DNA of 64,000 nt from Cyclobacteriaceae bacterium (GCA_012033595.1 JAAUQL010000009.1:1-64000), one strand, 5' to 3'. Shown: positions 11,949-23,312, numbered from the stretch's first letter. Translations and numbers: made by a program. The notes: generated from the sequence alone by a model not told the origin.

Positions 11949-12557
11949 ATGTCAAAGGATATAGATAAGGAAATTGTGGAGCAGCCAGACGATGCTGCGG
12001 CAGAAAGACAAGAAAATCAGGAGCAGGAGCAGGCCGATGTGGCAGAGATGGAAGTAAACGACCAGGAAGAAACAGATGAAGCGGCAGATACCGCCGGAGA
12101 GGCCGGCGAAATAGAAAAGCTGAGGGCTGAAGTGCAGGAATCCAAAGACAAATACCTGCGATTGTATTCTGAGTTCGAAAATTTCAGAAGGCGGACGGCT
12201 AAAGAAAAACTCGACCTCATAAAGACAGCCAATCAGGATCTGATGACGGCCCTGATACCAGTGATCGACGATTTTGAAAGAGCTCAAAAAGCACTGGAAG
12301 AATCAGAAGACCACACCACTTCCAAAGAAGGATTTGAGTTGATCTACAATAAGTTCAACAATATTCTTAAGCAAAAAGGGCTTAAAGCAATGCAGGACGA
12401 GACCGGATCGGAGTTCAACACTGAATTTCATGAAGCCATCAGCCAGGTGCCGGTCGACAAACGAGATTTGAAAGGGAAGATAATAGATGTTGTAGAAAAG
12501 GGATATTATCTGGATGATAAAGTCATCCGGTTTGCAAAAGTAGTTTTAGGAGCATAG
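11949..12557 (+). CDS. grpE: Nucleotide exchange factor GrpE
   Basis: [18 protein letters not shown]...[11 protein letters not shown]. Confidence 0.95.
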   Translation: MSKDIDKEIVEQPDDAAAERQENQEQEQADVAEMEVNDQEETDEAADTAGEAGEIEKLRAEVQESKDKYLRLYSEFENFRRRTAKEKLDLIKTANQDLMTALIPVIDDFERAQKALEESEDHTTSKEGFELIYNKFNNILKQKGLKAMQDETGSEFNTEFHEAISQVPVDKRDLKGKIIDVVEKGYYLDDKVIRFAKVVLGA

Positions 12558-12558
12558 C

Positions 12559-13680
12559 ATGGCAAAGAGGGATTATTACGAAATATTAGGTGTTGGCAAA
12601 TCGGCAACCAAGGAAGAACTGAAAAAGGCATATCGTAAAATTGCCATCAAATACCATCCTGACAAAAACCCCGACAATCCTGAGGCGGAAGAGAAATTTA
12701 AAGAAGCCGCAGAAGCCTACGAAGTATTGTACGACGACCAAAAGAGAGCGCAATACGACCGCTTCGGCCACGAAGGAATTCGTGGTGGCGGTGGAGGCTA
12801 CGGAGGAGGCATGTCCATGGATGATATCTTCTCTCAATTTGGCGATATCTTTGGCGGTCATAATCCATTCGAGAGTTTCTTTGGTGGCGGTGGTGGAGGC
12901 GCACGTCGCGGAGGCGGGCGCAAAGGTTCCAACCTCAGAATAAAGATAAAACTGACCCTGGACGAAATAGCCCATGGTGCCGAAAAGAAAATAAAAGTCA
13001 ACAGGCTTGTAGTGGCAGAGGGTGTCACCTACCAAGATTGTAAAACCTGTGGCGGTACTGGCCAAATGCGTAAGGTGGTCAATACCATGCTTGGGCAAAT
13101 GGTATCTGCATCAACCTGCCACACCTGCAACGGCTCGGGCAAAATTATCGATAAGAGACCTCCGGGAGTGGACAACAGCGGATTGCTGCAAAAAGAAGAG
13201 GTATTAGATATAAAGATACCCGGTGGTGTGGGTGAAGGCATGCAACTGTCTATGTCGGGCAAAGGCAACTACGGACCCAATGGAGGCCCTCCCGGTGATT
13301 TGCTGATTTTGATTGAAGAAAAACCGGATGAATTGCTCAAGCGCGATGGCAACAATGTGGTTTTCGACCTCTACCTCAACTTTGTGGATGCGGTGCTGGG
13401 TACCTCGGTAGAAGTGCCCACCATAGATGGCAAAGTGAAAATAAAAATAGAAGCCGGTACCCAATCGGGCAGAATATTGCGCCTCCGCGGCAAAGGCATT
13501 CAGGATATCAATGGCTATGGCGTGGGCGATCAACTGATCCATGTGAACATTTGGACTCCGAAACAGGTATCGAAAGAAGAACAGGAGATATTAGAAAAGC
13601 TGAAAGATTCGCCTAATTTTTCCCCATCTCCGGGCAAAAACGACCGCTCGTTTTTCGAGAGGATGAAAGAATTCTTTTAG
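12559..13680 (+). CDS. dnaJ: Chaperone DnaJ
   Basis: J-domain with HPD, G-rich linker, CxxCxGxG zinc-finger repeats. Confidence 0.97.
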   Translation: MAKRDYYEILGVGKSATKEELKKAYRKIAIKYHPDKNPDNPEAEEKFKEAAEAYEVLYDDQKRAQYDRFGHEGIRGGGGGYGGGMSMDDIFSQFGDIFGGHNPFESFFGGGGGGARRGGGRKGSNLRIKIKLTLDEIAHGAEKKIKVNRLVVAEGVTYQDCKTCGGTGQMRKVVNTMLGQMVSASTCHTCNGSGKIIDKRPPGVDNSGLLQKEEVLDIKIPGGVGEGMQLSMSGKGNYGPNGGPPGDLLILIEEKPDELLKRDGNNVVFDLYLNFVDAVLGTSVEVPTIDGKVKIKIEAGTQSGRILRLRGKGIQDINGYGVGDQLIHVNIWTPKQVSKEEQEILEKLKDSPNFSPSPGKNDRSFFERMKEFF

Positions 13681-13730
13681 TCCGGCGCAAGATCATATAT
13701 CAGAGATAAATTTTTTTATCTCACCTATCA

Positions 13731-13772
13731 GCCACTATTCCATTGCAAACCGCATCGGATAGTGGCTTTTTT
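13731..13772 (+). terminator. Rho-independent terminator after dnaJ
   Basis: GCCACTAT-N-ATAGTGGC followed by TTTTTT. Confidence 0.85.
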
Positions 13773-13885
13773 ATGCATGAAAGATCCTACTCAATGCTCA
13801 GCCAGGCATAACCATTAAAAAAAATTTCGATCCCATTTGGGGGTGAAAGCCAGAAGTCTGGTTTTCTCTCTTAATAAACGGAATT

Positions 13886-14887
13886 ATGGAAAATTACCAG
13901 CAACTTGTTGATAAGGAACTCACCGGCAATATAAGCGAAGTGGAAAAAGCCACGCTGGAGACCTGGCGCAAAAAATCCGCCACGAATGAAAGGGCTTATC
14001 GCAGGTTGCACAATGTCTGGCACAATGCACAGCCCTCGATAAGCATAAAGGGGCAAAAAGCCTCCTGGGAAAAACTTTCGCACAGGATAGACTTTTCAGA
14101 TCACCCTTTGATAGAAGAATACAAAAAAGATCCGTTCCGTTTCAGATCGCTATTCAAATATGCCGCAGCCATAGCCCTCGCCATTTCTACATTTTATATT
14201 ATAGCATATTTTAATGCTTCTCCCGAGACTACTGTGGCCACCTCGCAAAACGAGTGGGTGATCAAAAACAATCCGGCAGGACAAAAAAGTGGCATCAACC
14301 TGCCCGATGGCTCGGTTTGCTGGCTCAACTCCGAAAGCGAAATCAGATACCTTTCCAACTTTACAGATAGCGCACGCGATATTTATTTGGTAGGCGAAGC
14401 CTATTTCGAAGTCGCCAAGGATAAATCGAAGCCCTTTAAGGTGAGCACTGCATCTATGGAAGTGGTGGCATTGGGCACGGTGTTCAACATAAGTTCCTTT
14501 CCCGAAGATCTGGCCGAAACAGTGGCTTTGGTAGAAGGCAAAATAGCCGTCGAATACAAAGGGGAGCATGTCGAAGTGATGCCCGGTGAATCAGTGAAGT
14601 TTGATAAAACCCGTGAGACATTGGAAAAGGCTACTATCGATGTTCAAGAAACCATCGCCTGGAAAAATGGTACACTGCAATTCAACGAAGAAACCTATGA
14701 AACGATTTTCTCAAAACTCGAACGATGGTATGGGGTGAACATTACCATATCAGGCGATATGCCTTCCAGGCTCAGGTATAAAAGTAAATTTAAAGACGAG
14801 TCGCTGGAAAATGTGTTGGAAAGCATCCGATATGGCCACGACTTCCAATATGAATTGAATGGAAAAGATGTTGAAATTATGTTTTAA
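13886..14887 (+). CDS. FecR-family anti-sigma/signal transducer
   Basis: SGINLPDGSVCWLNSESEIRYLSNFTDSARDIYLVGEAYFEVAKDKSKPFKVSTASMEVVALGTVFNI, characteristic of FecR. Confidence 0.93.
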   Translation: MENYQQLVDKELTGNISEVEKATLETWRKKSATNERAYRRLHNVWHNAQPSISIKGQKASWEKLSHRIDFSDHPLIEEYKKDPFRFRSLFKYAAAIALAISTFYIIAYFNASPETTVATSQNEWVIKNNPAGQKSGINLPDGSVCWLNSESEIRYLSNFTDSARDIYLVGEAYFEVAKDKSKPFKVSTASMEVVALGTVFNISSFPEDLAETVALVEGKIAVEYKGEHVEVMPGESVKFDKTRETLEKATIDVQETIAWKNGTLQFNEETYETIFSKLERWYGVNITISGDMPSRLRYKSKFKDESLENVLESIRYGHDFQYELNGKDVEIMF

Positions 14888-14927
14888 AAATAAGTTGCCT
14901 ATGACCTAAAAAAACTTTGACCAAAAA

Positions 14928-14977
14928 ACCGGCAGCTACCAACTGCCGGTCTAAAGCACCAGAATTACCAGTTCTGG
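14928..14977 (+). promoter_or_regulatory. Two consecutive inverted repeats between fecR and susC
   Basis: ACCGGCAG-N7-CTGCCGGT (14928-14950) and CCAGAA-N7-TTCTGG (14959-14977). Confidence 0.6.
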
Positions 14978-14989
14978 AAAACTTTCATT

Positions 14990-17900
14990 TTGTTAATAAA
15001 ACTCTTTAAAATTATGAAAAACAAAATTCTACAGCAATTAATTATGCTATCGAAATTGATTATTTACGGTACTTTTCTACAGTGTATGTTCATGGGAGTG
15101 TTGTTGGCTTCCAATACCAATGCACAAAAGATCAAAACCGTCCGCGAAGTGTATATTAAACTTGAGTCTTCTAAAGTACCCGTCAAGGAGATTTTCAGGG
15201 AAATTGAATCCACCACCAATTTTCTATTTTCCTTCTATCCCGGTGACTTCAACGAAGATCAATTGATCTCTATCAGCAACAAAAAACAGCTGATTAGTGA
15301 TGTGCTCTTGCAGGTCAGCAAAGAGACTAACCTTTCGTTCAGGCAAATCAACAACAATATCAACGTCAGAAAAAAGGAAGACAGCAAGCCCGAAAGCACC
15401 ATTGAAGTCATCATTGAAGGCATTAAAATAACGGGCAAGGTCGTCTCTGGCGATGACAATGAAGGCCTCCCCGGAGTCAATGTGATCGTGAAAGGCACCA
15501 CGCAGGGCACCGTTACCGATGTGGAAGGAAATTATGAGCTTCAGGTGCCAGACGAAAATTCTATTTTGGTATTCAGCTCGGTGGGCTTTATTTCAGAAGA
15601 AGTGGCTTTGTCAGGAAGGTCTGTGGTAGATATGATGCTCACCCCAGATATCACTGCGTTGGAAGAAATTGTGGTGATAGGCTACGGCTCAAGGTCGAAA
15701 CGCGATATCACTACTTCCATTTCCAACATCCAGTCAGAGGAGATCACCAAGTCGATTGGCATGTCACCTGAGCTCTCGATGCAAGGCCGTATGACCGGTG
15801 TGCAGGTGAGCGGCAACGATGGCAATCCCATGTCGAGACCAACTGTTCGCATCCGGGGTGTCAATACCTGGGGTGTTTCCAGCCCGCTGTACGTCATCGA
15901 TGGTATTCCCATCACAGAATATGGTTCGGGCATTGAAGGACAGGAAGATGCACGTGCTTCAGATGTACGTGGCCCACTCAACATTATGTCGATGATCGAC
16001 CCCAATGATATCGAGTCGATGTCGGTGCTCAAAGATGCTTCTGCCGCTGCCATCTATGGCGTTAGGGCTGCCAATGGCGTTATCCTGATCACCACCAAAA
16101 AGGGCAGGGGCGACACTCCCAAAGTGGAGTTCTCTGGCAGGTTTGGAATCCAGAATGTTACTCAGGAAATTGATGTACTCAATACCAGTCAATATACCCA
16201 GCATGTACAGAATGTGTATGCTTCCGATCCAACAGAGTCGCGCCCGGTCGAAAATGAAGGTTTGTTCGATCCCAATAGCGATAAATATCTCGGCAACAGC
16301 CCTACATATAATTGGCAAGATGCCCTGAAAAACAAAAATGCTCCCGTACAGGATTATTCCATCAGGATTTCTGGCGGCACAGAAAAGACCGATTATTACG
16401 TTTCTGCCGGCTATGCAAGTACCGAAGGAACAATGATTGGCAACTATTTGAACAGGTATTCTGGTTCTTTCAAAATGAACACCCAGATCAACAAGTACAT
16501 TAAGGCTGGTGTAAACTATAGAATAGCTACCGCCGAAGGTTCCGATATCTGGAGTTTCAATTTTTGGCAATCAGCCCAGACTCCACCATGGCAACCCATC
16601 ACTGATTCAATTGGCCCCGGTGGTTATGCCCCGGTAGTAGGTGGACTGGGAGCCGATGGTGTATATCGAAGTGACAAGTTGTATGGGGTAGGCACCCGTA
16701 TCAATGGGATTGGAAGGAACGAATTTACTGATGTTACCTACAAATCTCTTCGAAACATTGGGGTGGCTTATGTAGAATTGGAGCCGGTTTTGGGTCTGAA
16801 GATCAAAGGCTCAGTGAGCCTCGACACCTACTCAAATACCCGTTTCAATTTCTTTAATTTCAAAGGCAACGTATTCGATTATACCCGTGGTGACCCAAGG
16901 TCTTTCGGAGGAGGAACTTCCGTTGGCACGTATGAAGAAAGAGATACCTACAATAATAACCTGATCAAAGAACTGACCATCAACTATCAGAAATCGATCA
17001 AAGATCATAATTTCGATGTGCTGCTTAGTGTTATGGATCAGCAATACAACAGCAAATACAAGGCTGGTTCTACGGAGTATATGACCTCAGTGAAGGAAGA
17101 ATTGCGCAAACTGGGCGGAGAAAATAAATTTACCAATGTGCAATCAGATATGGGAAGATGGGCTTTGGTTGGCCAGTTGGCAAGGATTGGGTACAATTAC
17201 CAGTCAAAGTACTATCTTGATGCCACTGTACGCAGAGATGGAAGTGCACGTTTTGCTCCGGAAAACAGATGGGGTATTTTCCCATCGGTTTCAGGTGCCT
17301 ATCGTATCAGCAATGAGTCTTTCTTTGCTATCCCATGGATTTCAGACTTAAAAATAAGAGCAGGATGGGGTAAACTGGGTAATCAGGAAGTGCGCGACCT
17401 GGCCTACCTGTCGCCTATTGACACACGTCCATCTTTTGCCTGGGGCAACAATGATAACAACGGTTATGGATTCTATAATACAGCTGCCGCTATCTATGGC
17501 ATAGCAAACTCTGATTTGGTTTGGGAATCTACTGCTACCAGCAATGTGGGCTTTGATGCCGTTTTGTTCGATGGTCTCAACATGTCATTTGAATATTATA
17601 ATAAAATTACGGAAGGTATATTACAAGAAGTGACCATACCTACATCTGTGGGTGTTATCGATCAACCTGTCGCCAACATTGCTTCGGTACGCAATTCCGG
17701 TTTTGAGCTTTCGCTAAATTATACCAAAAATATTGGCGATTTTATTTTCAATGTTGGGGGCAATTTTACCACAGTGAAAAACAGTGTAGAAAAAACTTAT
17801 AATGATATTCCTCTGTGGACTATTGAAGAAGGATATCCGATCAACTATATCCGTGGGTTTAAAAAGGTTGGCACATTCCAAACTCAGGAAGAAGTGGACG

Positions 17901-18526
17901 AATGGCTTGCAAACTATAAGGACGACAGTTATCAAAGTGCCAAAGTGGCTCCTGGTGATTTTTATTTTGAAGATGTACGCAGCGCACCAGAAGGAGAAAA
18001 TGAATTTTACTCTGATAAGCAGGATTCTTTGATCAGTTTTTACGATCAGGTTTATTTAGGCAAGACCATACCCGGCTTCTTTTATGGCATCAATCTGGGT
18101 GCACAATGGAAAGGTTTTGACTTCACGGCACAATTTACCGGTGTTGGCGATGTACAAAAATACAATGAGGTAAAAGCCGCCATGGAATATACCCCCGGAA
18201 TGGGCAACAACCTGTCAACGACCATCTTGGGTTCATGGACGGCAGAAAATCCAAATACAGACTTGCCCCGCGTAATAGCGGGAGATCCGGCTAATAATTT
18301 CCGCAGATCAGATCATTTTGTGGAGAGCGGTGCTTATTTCAGAGCGTCTTACATGGCTCTCGGCTATACTTTTCCACAAATCGAGTCGTTGGGTATTTCC
18401 AACTTGCGCATGTATGTAGGTTCGTCTAACCTGTTCACCATCACCCCCTATTCAGGGCTTGATCCGGAAAGCGATAACTATCCGACCCCACAGGCCTTCT
18501 TTATGGGAGTTAATCTGAGATTTTAA
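14990..18526 (+). CDS. SusC/RagA-family TonB-linked outer membrane protein with N-terminal STN domain
   Basis: STN-like VPVKEIFREIESTTNFLFSF, carboxypeptidase-like GKVVSGDDNEGLPGVNVIVKGTTQGTVTD, plug VIDGIPI/ASAAAIYGVRAANGVILITTKKG. Confidence 0.96.
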   Translation: MLIKLFKIMKNKILQQLIMLSKLIIYGTFLQCMFMGVLLASNTNAQKIKTVREVYIKLESSKVPVKEIFREIESTTNFLFSFYPGDFNEDQLISISNKKQLISDVLLQVSKETNLSFRQINNNINVRKKEDSKPESTIEVIIEGIKITGKVVSGDDNEGLPGVNVIVKGTTQGTVTDVEGNYELQVPDENSILVFSSVGFISEEVALSGRSVVDMMLTPDITALEEIVVIGYGSRSKRDITTSISNIQSEEITKSIGMSPELSMQGRMTGVQVSGNDGNPMSRPTVRIRGVNTWGVSSPLYVIDGIPITEYGSGIEGQEDARASDVRGPLNIMSMIDPNDIESMSVLKDASAAAIYGVRAANGVILITTKKGRGDTPKVEFSGRFGIQNVTQEIDVLNTSQYTQHVQNVYASDPTESRPVENEGLFDPNSDKYLGNSPTYNWQDALKNKNAPVQDYSIRISGGTEKTDYYVSAGYASTEGTMIGNYLNRYSGSFKMNTQINKYIKAGVNYRIATAEGSDIWSFNFWQSAQTPPWQPITDSIGPGGYAPVVGGLGADGVYRSDKLYGVGTRINGIGRNEFTDVTYKSLRNIGVAYVELEPVLGLKIKGSVSLDTYSNTRFNFFNFKGNVFDYTRGDPRSFGGGTSVGTYEERDTYNNNLIKELTINYQKSIKDHNFDVLLSVMDQQYNSKYKAGSTEYMTSVKEELRKLGGENKFTNVQSDMGRWALVGQLARIGYNYQSKYYLDATVRRDGSARFAPENRWGIFPSVSGAYRISNESFFAIPWISDLKIRAGWGKLGNQEVRDLAYLSPIDTRPSFAWGNNDNNGYGFYNTAAAIYGIANSDLVWESTATSNVGFDAVLFDGLNMSFEYYNKITEGILQEVTIPTSVGVIDQPVANIASVRNSGFELSLNYTKNIGDFIFNVGGNFTTVKNSVEKTYNDIPLWTIEEGYPINYIRGFKKVGTFQTQEEVDEWLANYKDDSYQSAKVAPGDFYFEDVRSAPEGENEFYSDKQDSLISFYDQVYLGKTIPGFFYGINLGAQWKGFDFTAQFTGVGDVQKYNEVKAAMEYTPGMGNNLSTTILGSWTAENPNTDLPRVIAGDPANNFRRSDHFVESGAYFRASYMALGYTFPQIESLGISNLRMYVGSSNLFTITPYSGLDPESDNYPTPQAFFMGVNLRF

Positions 18527-18556
18527 TTGAAGTTGAATAACTAAAACTTAGAAAAG

Positions 18557-20155
18557 ATGAAAAACAATAAATATATATTCACCCTGCTGGCATTTTGCGG
18601 CATCATGTTGTTGAATGCTTGTGAAGAAAACCTGGAGATAAAACCAGCCAAGGAATTGGCTAGCAATTACTTTGAAACTGAAGACCAAATGATGCGCGCT
18701 GTTGGCGGTATTTACGCTTCGCTCGCAGAAATTTACGGCCCGCAGCTCAATGACGCCACACAATATCCTATGTGGTTGCTCCCAGGCGACGATCTCACTT
18801 CCGACGGTTCCGGAAATACATTTGAAACATTTTCCGGACTCAACGGATCCAATGGCCGGGTAGAAGGAATGTGGAAAAGGTATTATCAGACGGTAGCGAG
18901 AGCAAACGTGGTGTTGGAAAAAATTAACACTCCGGAAGTTTCGGCAATATTTACGACACCCGGTCTACGGAATGCCAATGAAGGCGAAGCATTGTTTTTG
19001 AGGTCTTGGGTATTTTACAACCTTTGGGATAAATATCGAAAAGCCCCTGTTCAGGATGAGAGGATTGAATTGATCAGTGATGCCATTTTACCCCCATCAG
19101 AAGATTTTGAATTGTTGGACAACGCGATAGCTTCATTAGAGAAAGCAGCAGAATTGTTGCCAGCTTCATGGGATCAGAATAACCTGGGAAGGATCACCAA
19201 AGATGGCGCTTATGGCCTGCTGGTAAAATGCTATGTGCTGCGAGCCTGCTACAATGGCAAAAATAACGAGGATTATGGCAAAGCAATTGCGGCATTCAAC
19301 AAAATTTCAGAAAGCCGTCAATTGGTCAACTTTGGTGAGAATTTCGACTACCGATACGAAAACAATGCAGAGTCCCTATTCGAATATCAGGCAAGTCATG
19401 CTCCTGCACAAGACAATGCCTGGCTGCCCAACAGCTTTGGTGGAGATGTCGGACAAATGGGTGCCTTTTACCATTACTATAATACCCACTGGGGAAACTA
19501 CAGCTCAGGTATAATAGGCCCAACACAGAAATTGGTTGGCGCTTTTGAAGAAGGCGATCCTCGAATAGCAGAGACATTGACCGACAATGCCGACAACCTA
19601 AATTGGAAGCTTTGGTGGGTTGCGCCTACCTGGGACAAATTCAATGGTTATCAAATGGTCAAATACATCAAAGGCGAGCGTGGCAATTTATATGACAAGA
19701 CCTGGAAAGTTTCATCAGGCAATAACCCACGTATATTGCGTCTTGGTGATGTGAAACTGGCCGTAGCCGAAGCATACCTTGCTACCGGCGATGCTGGAAA
19801 TGCCCTGAAGCAAGTTAACGACATCAGGGAAAGGGCACGGAAATCTACCCCGGACGGCGTGGAATCGGCTGTACCCGCTGCGCTTGGCGCGGTGACCATG
19901 CAAGATATCATGGATGAACGATTAGTGGAACTTGCCGGTGAAGAAGGACATCGCTGGACAGATTTGCGCAGGTGGCATGCCGCCGGCTATATCAACCTGG
20001 CCTCATGGTCAGCCACTGATTTTGGCTTCCCTTCGAAATACGATGCCAGTTTGTTCAAGTTTGATGTGAACAAACACCTCTTGTATCCCATACCGGTGTC
20101 TGAGCTGAATAGCAACCCGGAAATGGCAGCTTCAGGCAATAACCCTGGATATTGA
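18557..20155 (+). CDS. SusD/RagB-family lipoprotein
   Basis: LNACEENLEIKPAKELASNYF lipobox and ALFLRSWVFYNLWDKYRKAPV..DERLVELAGEEGHRWTDLRRW. Confidence 0.95.
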   Translation: MKNNKYIFTLLAFCGIMLLNACEENLEIKPAKELASNYFETEDQMMRAVGGIYASLAEIYGPQLNDATQYPMWLLPGDDLTSDGSGNTFETFSGLNGSNGRVEGMWKRYYQTVARANVVLEKINTPEVSAIFTTPGLRNANEGEALFLRSWVFYNLWDKYRKAPVQDERIELISDAILPPSEDFELLDNAIASLEKAAELLPASWDQNNLGRITKDGAYGLLVKCYVLRACYNGKNNEDYGKAIAAFNKISESRQLVNFGENFDYRYENNAESLFEYQASHAPAQDNAWLPNSFGGDVGQMGAFYHYYNTHWGNYSSGIIGPTQKLVGAFEEGDPRIAETLTDNADNLNWKLWWVAPTWDKFNGYQMVKYIKGERGNLYDKTWKVSSGNNPRILRLGDVKLAVAEAYLATGDAGNALKQVNDIRERARKSTPDGVESAVPAALGAVTMQDIMDERLVELAGEEGHRWTDLRRWHAAGYINLASWSATDFGFPSKYDASLFKFDVNKHLLYPIPVSELNSNPEMAASGNNPGY

Positions 20156-20177
20156 TAGTATGTTGAAATAATTTTAA

Positions 20178-20213
20178 TAACAAGAGGCGGCATGACTGCC
20201 TCTTGTTATTTTT
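20178..20213 (+). terminator. Rho-independent terminator after susD
   Basis: TAACAAGAGGC-N8-GCCTCTTGTTA followed by a T run. Confidence 0.9.
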
Positions 20214-20247
20214 ACCTTGATGTAAAGGATATTACAAAACACCCCTT

Positions 20248-23235
20248 ATGATGAAACCATTGACTAAAGCAAACTTTTTCTTGTGTCTGGCAGCCCTTGT
20301 TGTGCTGTTTTCATGCGTTTATGCAAAAGCATCTGATGTGGTCGAAGTCAGGCCGCTCACCAATCAGATTATTATGGTGCATTTCGACGATGGATATGCC
20401 ACTTACCATAAAATGGGTCAAAAAAGATCAAACGAAACGGTAACCGTAATACCTCTCGACCAAAGCAAAGCGTCACTGGCAGCAAGTTACAGTATCACAA
20501 GCCCCGATGATCCTGCTTTTTCCTCAGCCGCCAACCCTACCCAGGTAGCCAGAAAGACGAAGGGAACCGAGTTTACCTGGATATGTGAATGGGATGCTAG
20601 TGTGAACGGATGTGTGAATAAAGTCCATGACCATGTCAAAGAACACTGGGTGTATATTACGTTGCCAAATCCCATGAAATCCGGCAAAACCTACCTCATT
20701 CAAACCGGGTCGCTGGCCGGAAACGGCAACTCCTGGACTATCGACTACAATGATCATAGCACCCGGTCAGATGCGGTGCATGTAAACATACTGGGTTACA
20801 ATCCATCGGCACCGGCCAAGTTTGGCTACGTCTATCAATGGATGGGTGATGGGGGAGGTCTCGATCTGTCTTCCTTTGCCAACAATGATTTTTATCTGGT
20901 TAATCAAGCCACCGGGTCAGTGGACTTTTCAGGCAAGATAGCCTTCAGAAAATCCGCAAGCAACGACGAAACATCACAGACTGGCGACACACCTGACAAT
21001 AATTTCCTAGGTGCAGAAGTATATGAATGTGATTTTAGTACTTTCAATACAGAAGGAGAATATGTCCTCTCTGTTCAGGACATTGGCTGCTCTTTACCTT
21101 TCAAAATAAAAAATGATGTATTGCGCGATGCACACTACAATGCTGCCCGGGCTCTCTTCCACAACCGCTCCGGCATAGCCCTCGCACAACCCTATACCGA
21201 TTTTACCCGACCGGCACCCCACAATCCAAACAGCACGCCGGGATTTGCCGGAAAGCTTAAATATACCAGTTCTCGCTTTGTGGACTGGAAAAGTGAAGAC
21301 CATAGCGCCGAAGACAAGCCTGCCATAGAAGCGGGTATCAAAGGCGAATTGCCCACCTGGGGATGGTACCAGGATGCAGGCGATTGGGATGGATATTTTT
21401 CGCATCTGCGTGTGCCGGTATTGCTTATGCTCAGCTATGAACTCACACCCGAACACTATGCCGATGGCGACCTCAATATTCCTGAAAGCAACAACGGACT
21501 TTCTGATATGCTGGACGAAGCCCGCTGGTTGATACACTATTTCCAGCGTACCCGTAAGTTGATCAAAGACCAGGGTTATGGTACGGGTGGTATTGGCGCA
21601 CGGGTGGCTGGGGATTGGTTTGGCAGCGATACAGGTCCACAAGACGTAGGCACACCCTCATACAAAGATACAGACCGTACCTGGATTGTCTCTGGCGAAG
21701 ACCCATTCACCACCTATTTCTATGCCGGCTTATCAGCGCATTTTGCCACCATGCTCAAGAAGGCAGGAGCATCAGACCCGGACGGTATCAATTGGGAAAC
21801 CGAAGCCAGAGAAGCTTTTATATGGGCGGAAAATAATCTAAAGCCTGACGACACCAATCCGGACAAGGTTCATGGGCTGCGAATTTCAAACTACAGATTG
21901 TATGCAGCCGCGGCCTTATTCAGGTTGACAGGCGAGCAGGCCTTTCATGACCAGTTTGCCCTCGATGCTTCCGGCATCAGCAATGCTTCCGTATTTGCAG
22001 AAGACCAGCGTTGGGGAGCCTATGTCTATGCCCTGTTGCCCGATTCGCTACGTACCAATACAAGCTTACATAGCAAAATCGTGAATGCTGCACTGTCGTC
22101 AGCTGACCAAAAAACCGTCAAAAGCATCGAAGCACGAGCCTGCAGGTTTGCTGGCGATTTCTCTTTCCCCATGCTGATCGGTCAGGCTACCACCCCCTGG
22201 GTTTTTGAAGCAATGGTAGGCTACAAACTTGCCCTGGATAATGATCCGGCAAAAGCGGAGGAGTATCTGAAAAACATTCACACCACTGCCGATTATTTTC
22301 TTGGATGCAATCCGCTAAATATGGTATGGATGACCGGAGTGGGCGTGAAAAACCCGGGTCGAATTTTCCACATGGACTCCTGGTATAATGGCCGGAAAAA
22401 TGAAATGGTGCCGGGTATCACGCCCTATGGCCCCTGGCGCGATCAGCCCACCAGTGCCCTGGGACCGTGGGATGTGCAGTGGCCGTACAAAACCATCAGC
22501 CCGACACAAATCAACAAATGGCCAGGACATGAGCGCTGGTTTGGCAACTATACCTGCCCACTCAATGCAGAGTTTACCATTCATCAAAACACGGTGTACA
22601 GCGCCATTACCTATGGATTTTTGTCAGCGGTATCTGATGGGAGTTTCCAGGCCAATCGCCGGCCTACAGTAACCATTAAAACCCCAACACAAGGTGGCAC
22701 CACAGCAGACACGGTCGATATTACCGTGCAGGCTCAAGATCCCAATGGCGTAGCTGATATTGCCTGGGTGGAATACTATGATGGTTGGCACAAGATCGGA
22801 GAAAGTACCAGCGCGCCTTTTTCATTCCAATGGACTCAAGCCCCCAATGGCAACATAAAGCTGAATGCCAGGATTATGGACAAACGTGGGATGGTGAATT
22901 ATTCCGATACGGTAACTTTCAGTAATACCTCGGTGATCACCGGCTTCCACGTGGTACCAGTCGATGAATTTGACTTAAAAGTTTACCCAAACCCCGCAGA
23001 TCAAAAGCTGGTTTTTGACTATCAACTGCAATCTGAATCAGAGGTAAAAATCATCTTGTACGATATGTCGGGGAGTGTGGTCAGTGCACATGACATTATA
23101 AATATGCCGGGTAAAAACCAATACCACTATCATTTGCCGACGCCCTTGCGGCAGGGGATGTACATTTATAAGTTCAGTGCCAAATCCGAAGGAGAGTCCA
23201 CGGACAAAACCGGAAAAGTGGTTTTTTTGCGCTAG
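20248..23235 (+). CDS. Glycoside hydrolase family 9 (endoglucanase-like) with CelD N-terminal Ig domain, Ig-like domain and T9SS C-terminal sorting domain
   Basis: DAGDWDGYFSHLRVPVLLMLSYE, YFLGCNPLNMVWMTGVG, NAEFTIHQNT; C-terminal DLKVYPNPADQKLVFDYQL...GMYIYKFSAK..TGKVVFLR. Confidence 0.88.
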   Translation: MMKPLTKANFFLCLAALVVLFSCVYAKASDVVEVRPLTNQIIMVHFDDGYATYHKMGQKRSNETVTVIPLDQSKASLAASYSITSPDDPAFSSAANPTQVARKTKGTEFTWICEWDASVNGCVNKVHDHVKEHWVYITLPNPMKSGKTYLIQTGSLAGNGNSWTIDYNDHSTRSDAVHVNILGYNPSAPAKFGYVYQWMGDGGGLDLSSFANNDFYLVNQATGSVDFSGKIAFRKSASNDETSQTGDTPDNNFLGAEVYECDFSTFNTEGEYVLSVQDIGCSLPFKIKNDVLRDAHYNAARALFHNRSGIALAQPYTDFTRPAPHNPNSTPGFAGKLKYTSSRFVDWKSEDHSAEDKPAIEAGIKGELPTWGWYQDAGDWDGYFSHLRVPVLLMLSYELTPEHYADGDLNIPESNNGLSDMLDEARWLIHYFQRTRKLIKDQGYGTGGIGARVAGDWFGSDTGPQDVGTPSYKDTDRTWIVSGEDPFTTYFYAGLSAHFATMLKKAGASDPDGINWETEAREAFIWAENNLKPDDTNPDKVHGLRISNYRLYAAAALFRLTGEQAFHDQFALDASGISNASVFAEDQRWGAYVYALLPDSLRTNTSLHSKIVNAALSSADQKTVKSIEARACRFAGDFSFPMLIGQATTPWVFEAMVGYKLALDNDPAKAEEYLKNIHTTADYFLGCNPLNMVWMTGVGVKNPGRIFHMDSWYNGRKNEMVPGITPYGPWRDQPTSALGPWDVQWPYKTISPTQINKWPGHERWFGNYTCPLNAEFTIHQNTVYSAITYGFLSAVSDGSFQANRRPTVTIKTPTQGGTTADTVDITVQAQDPNGVADIAWVEYYDGWHKIGESTSAPFSFQWTQAPNGNIKLNARIMDKRGMVNYSDTVTFSNTSVITGFHVVPVDEFDLKVYPNPADQKLVFDYQLQSESEVKIILYDMSGSVVSAHDIINMPGKNQYHYHLPTPLRQGMYIYKFSAKSEGESTDKTGKVVFLR

Positions 23236-23312
23236 TAGCTCGTAGATTCATCAGTCGCTTATTGAGGTTAAGTCTATAATCGTAATTTTTATATGATTAA
23301 GCCAAGGGAAAA

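Noticed and set aside
15959-16570. 203-aa minus-strand ORF inside susC
   Set aside because: Antisense to a clear SusC reading frame
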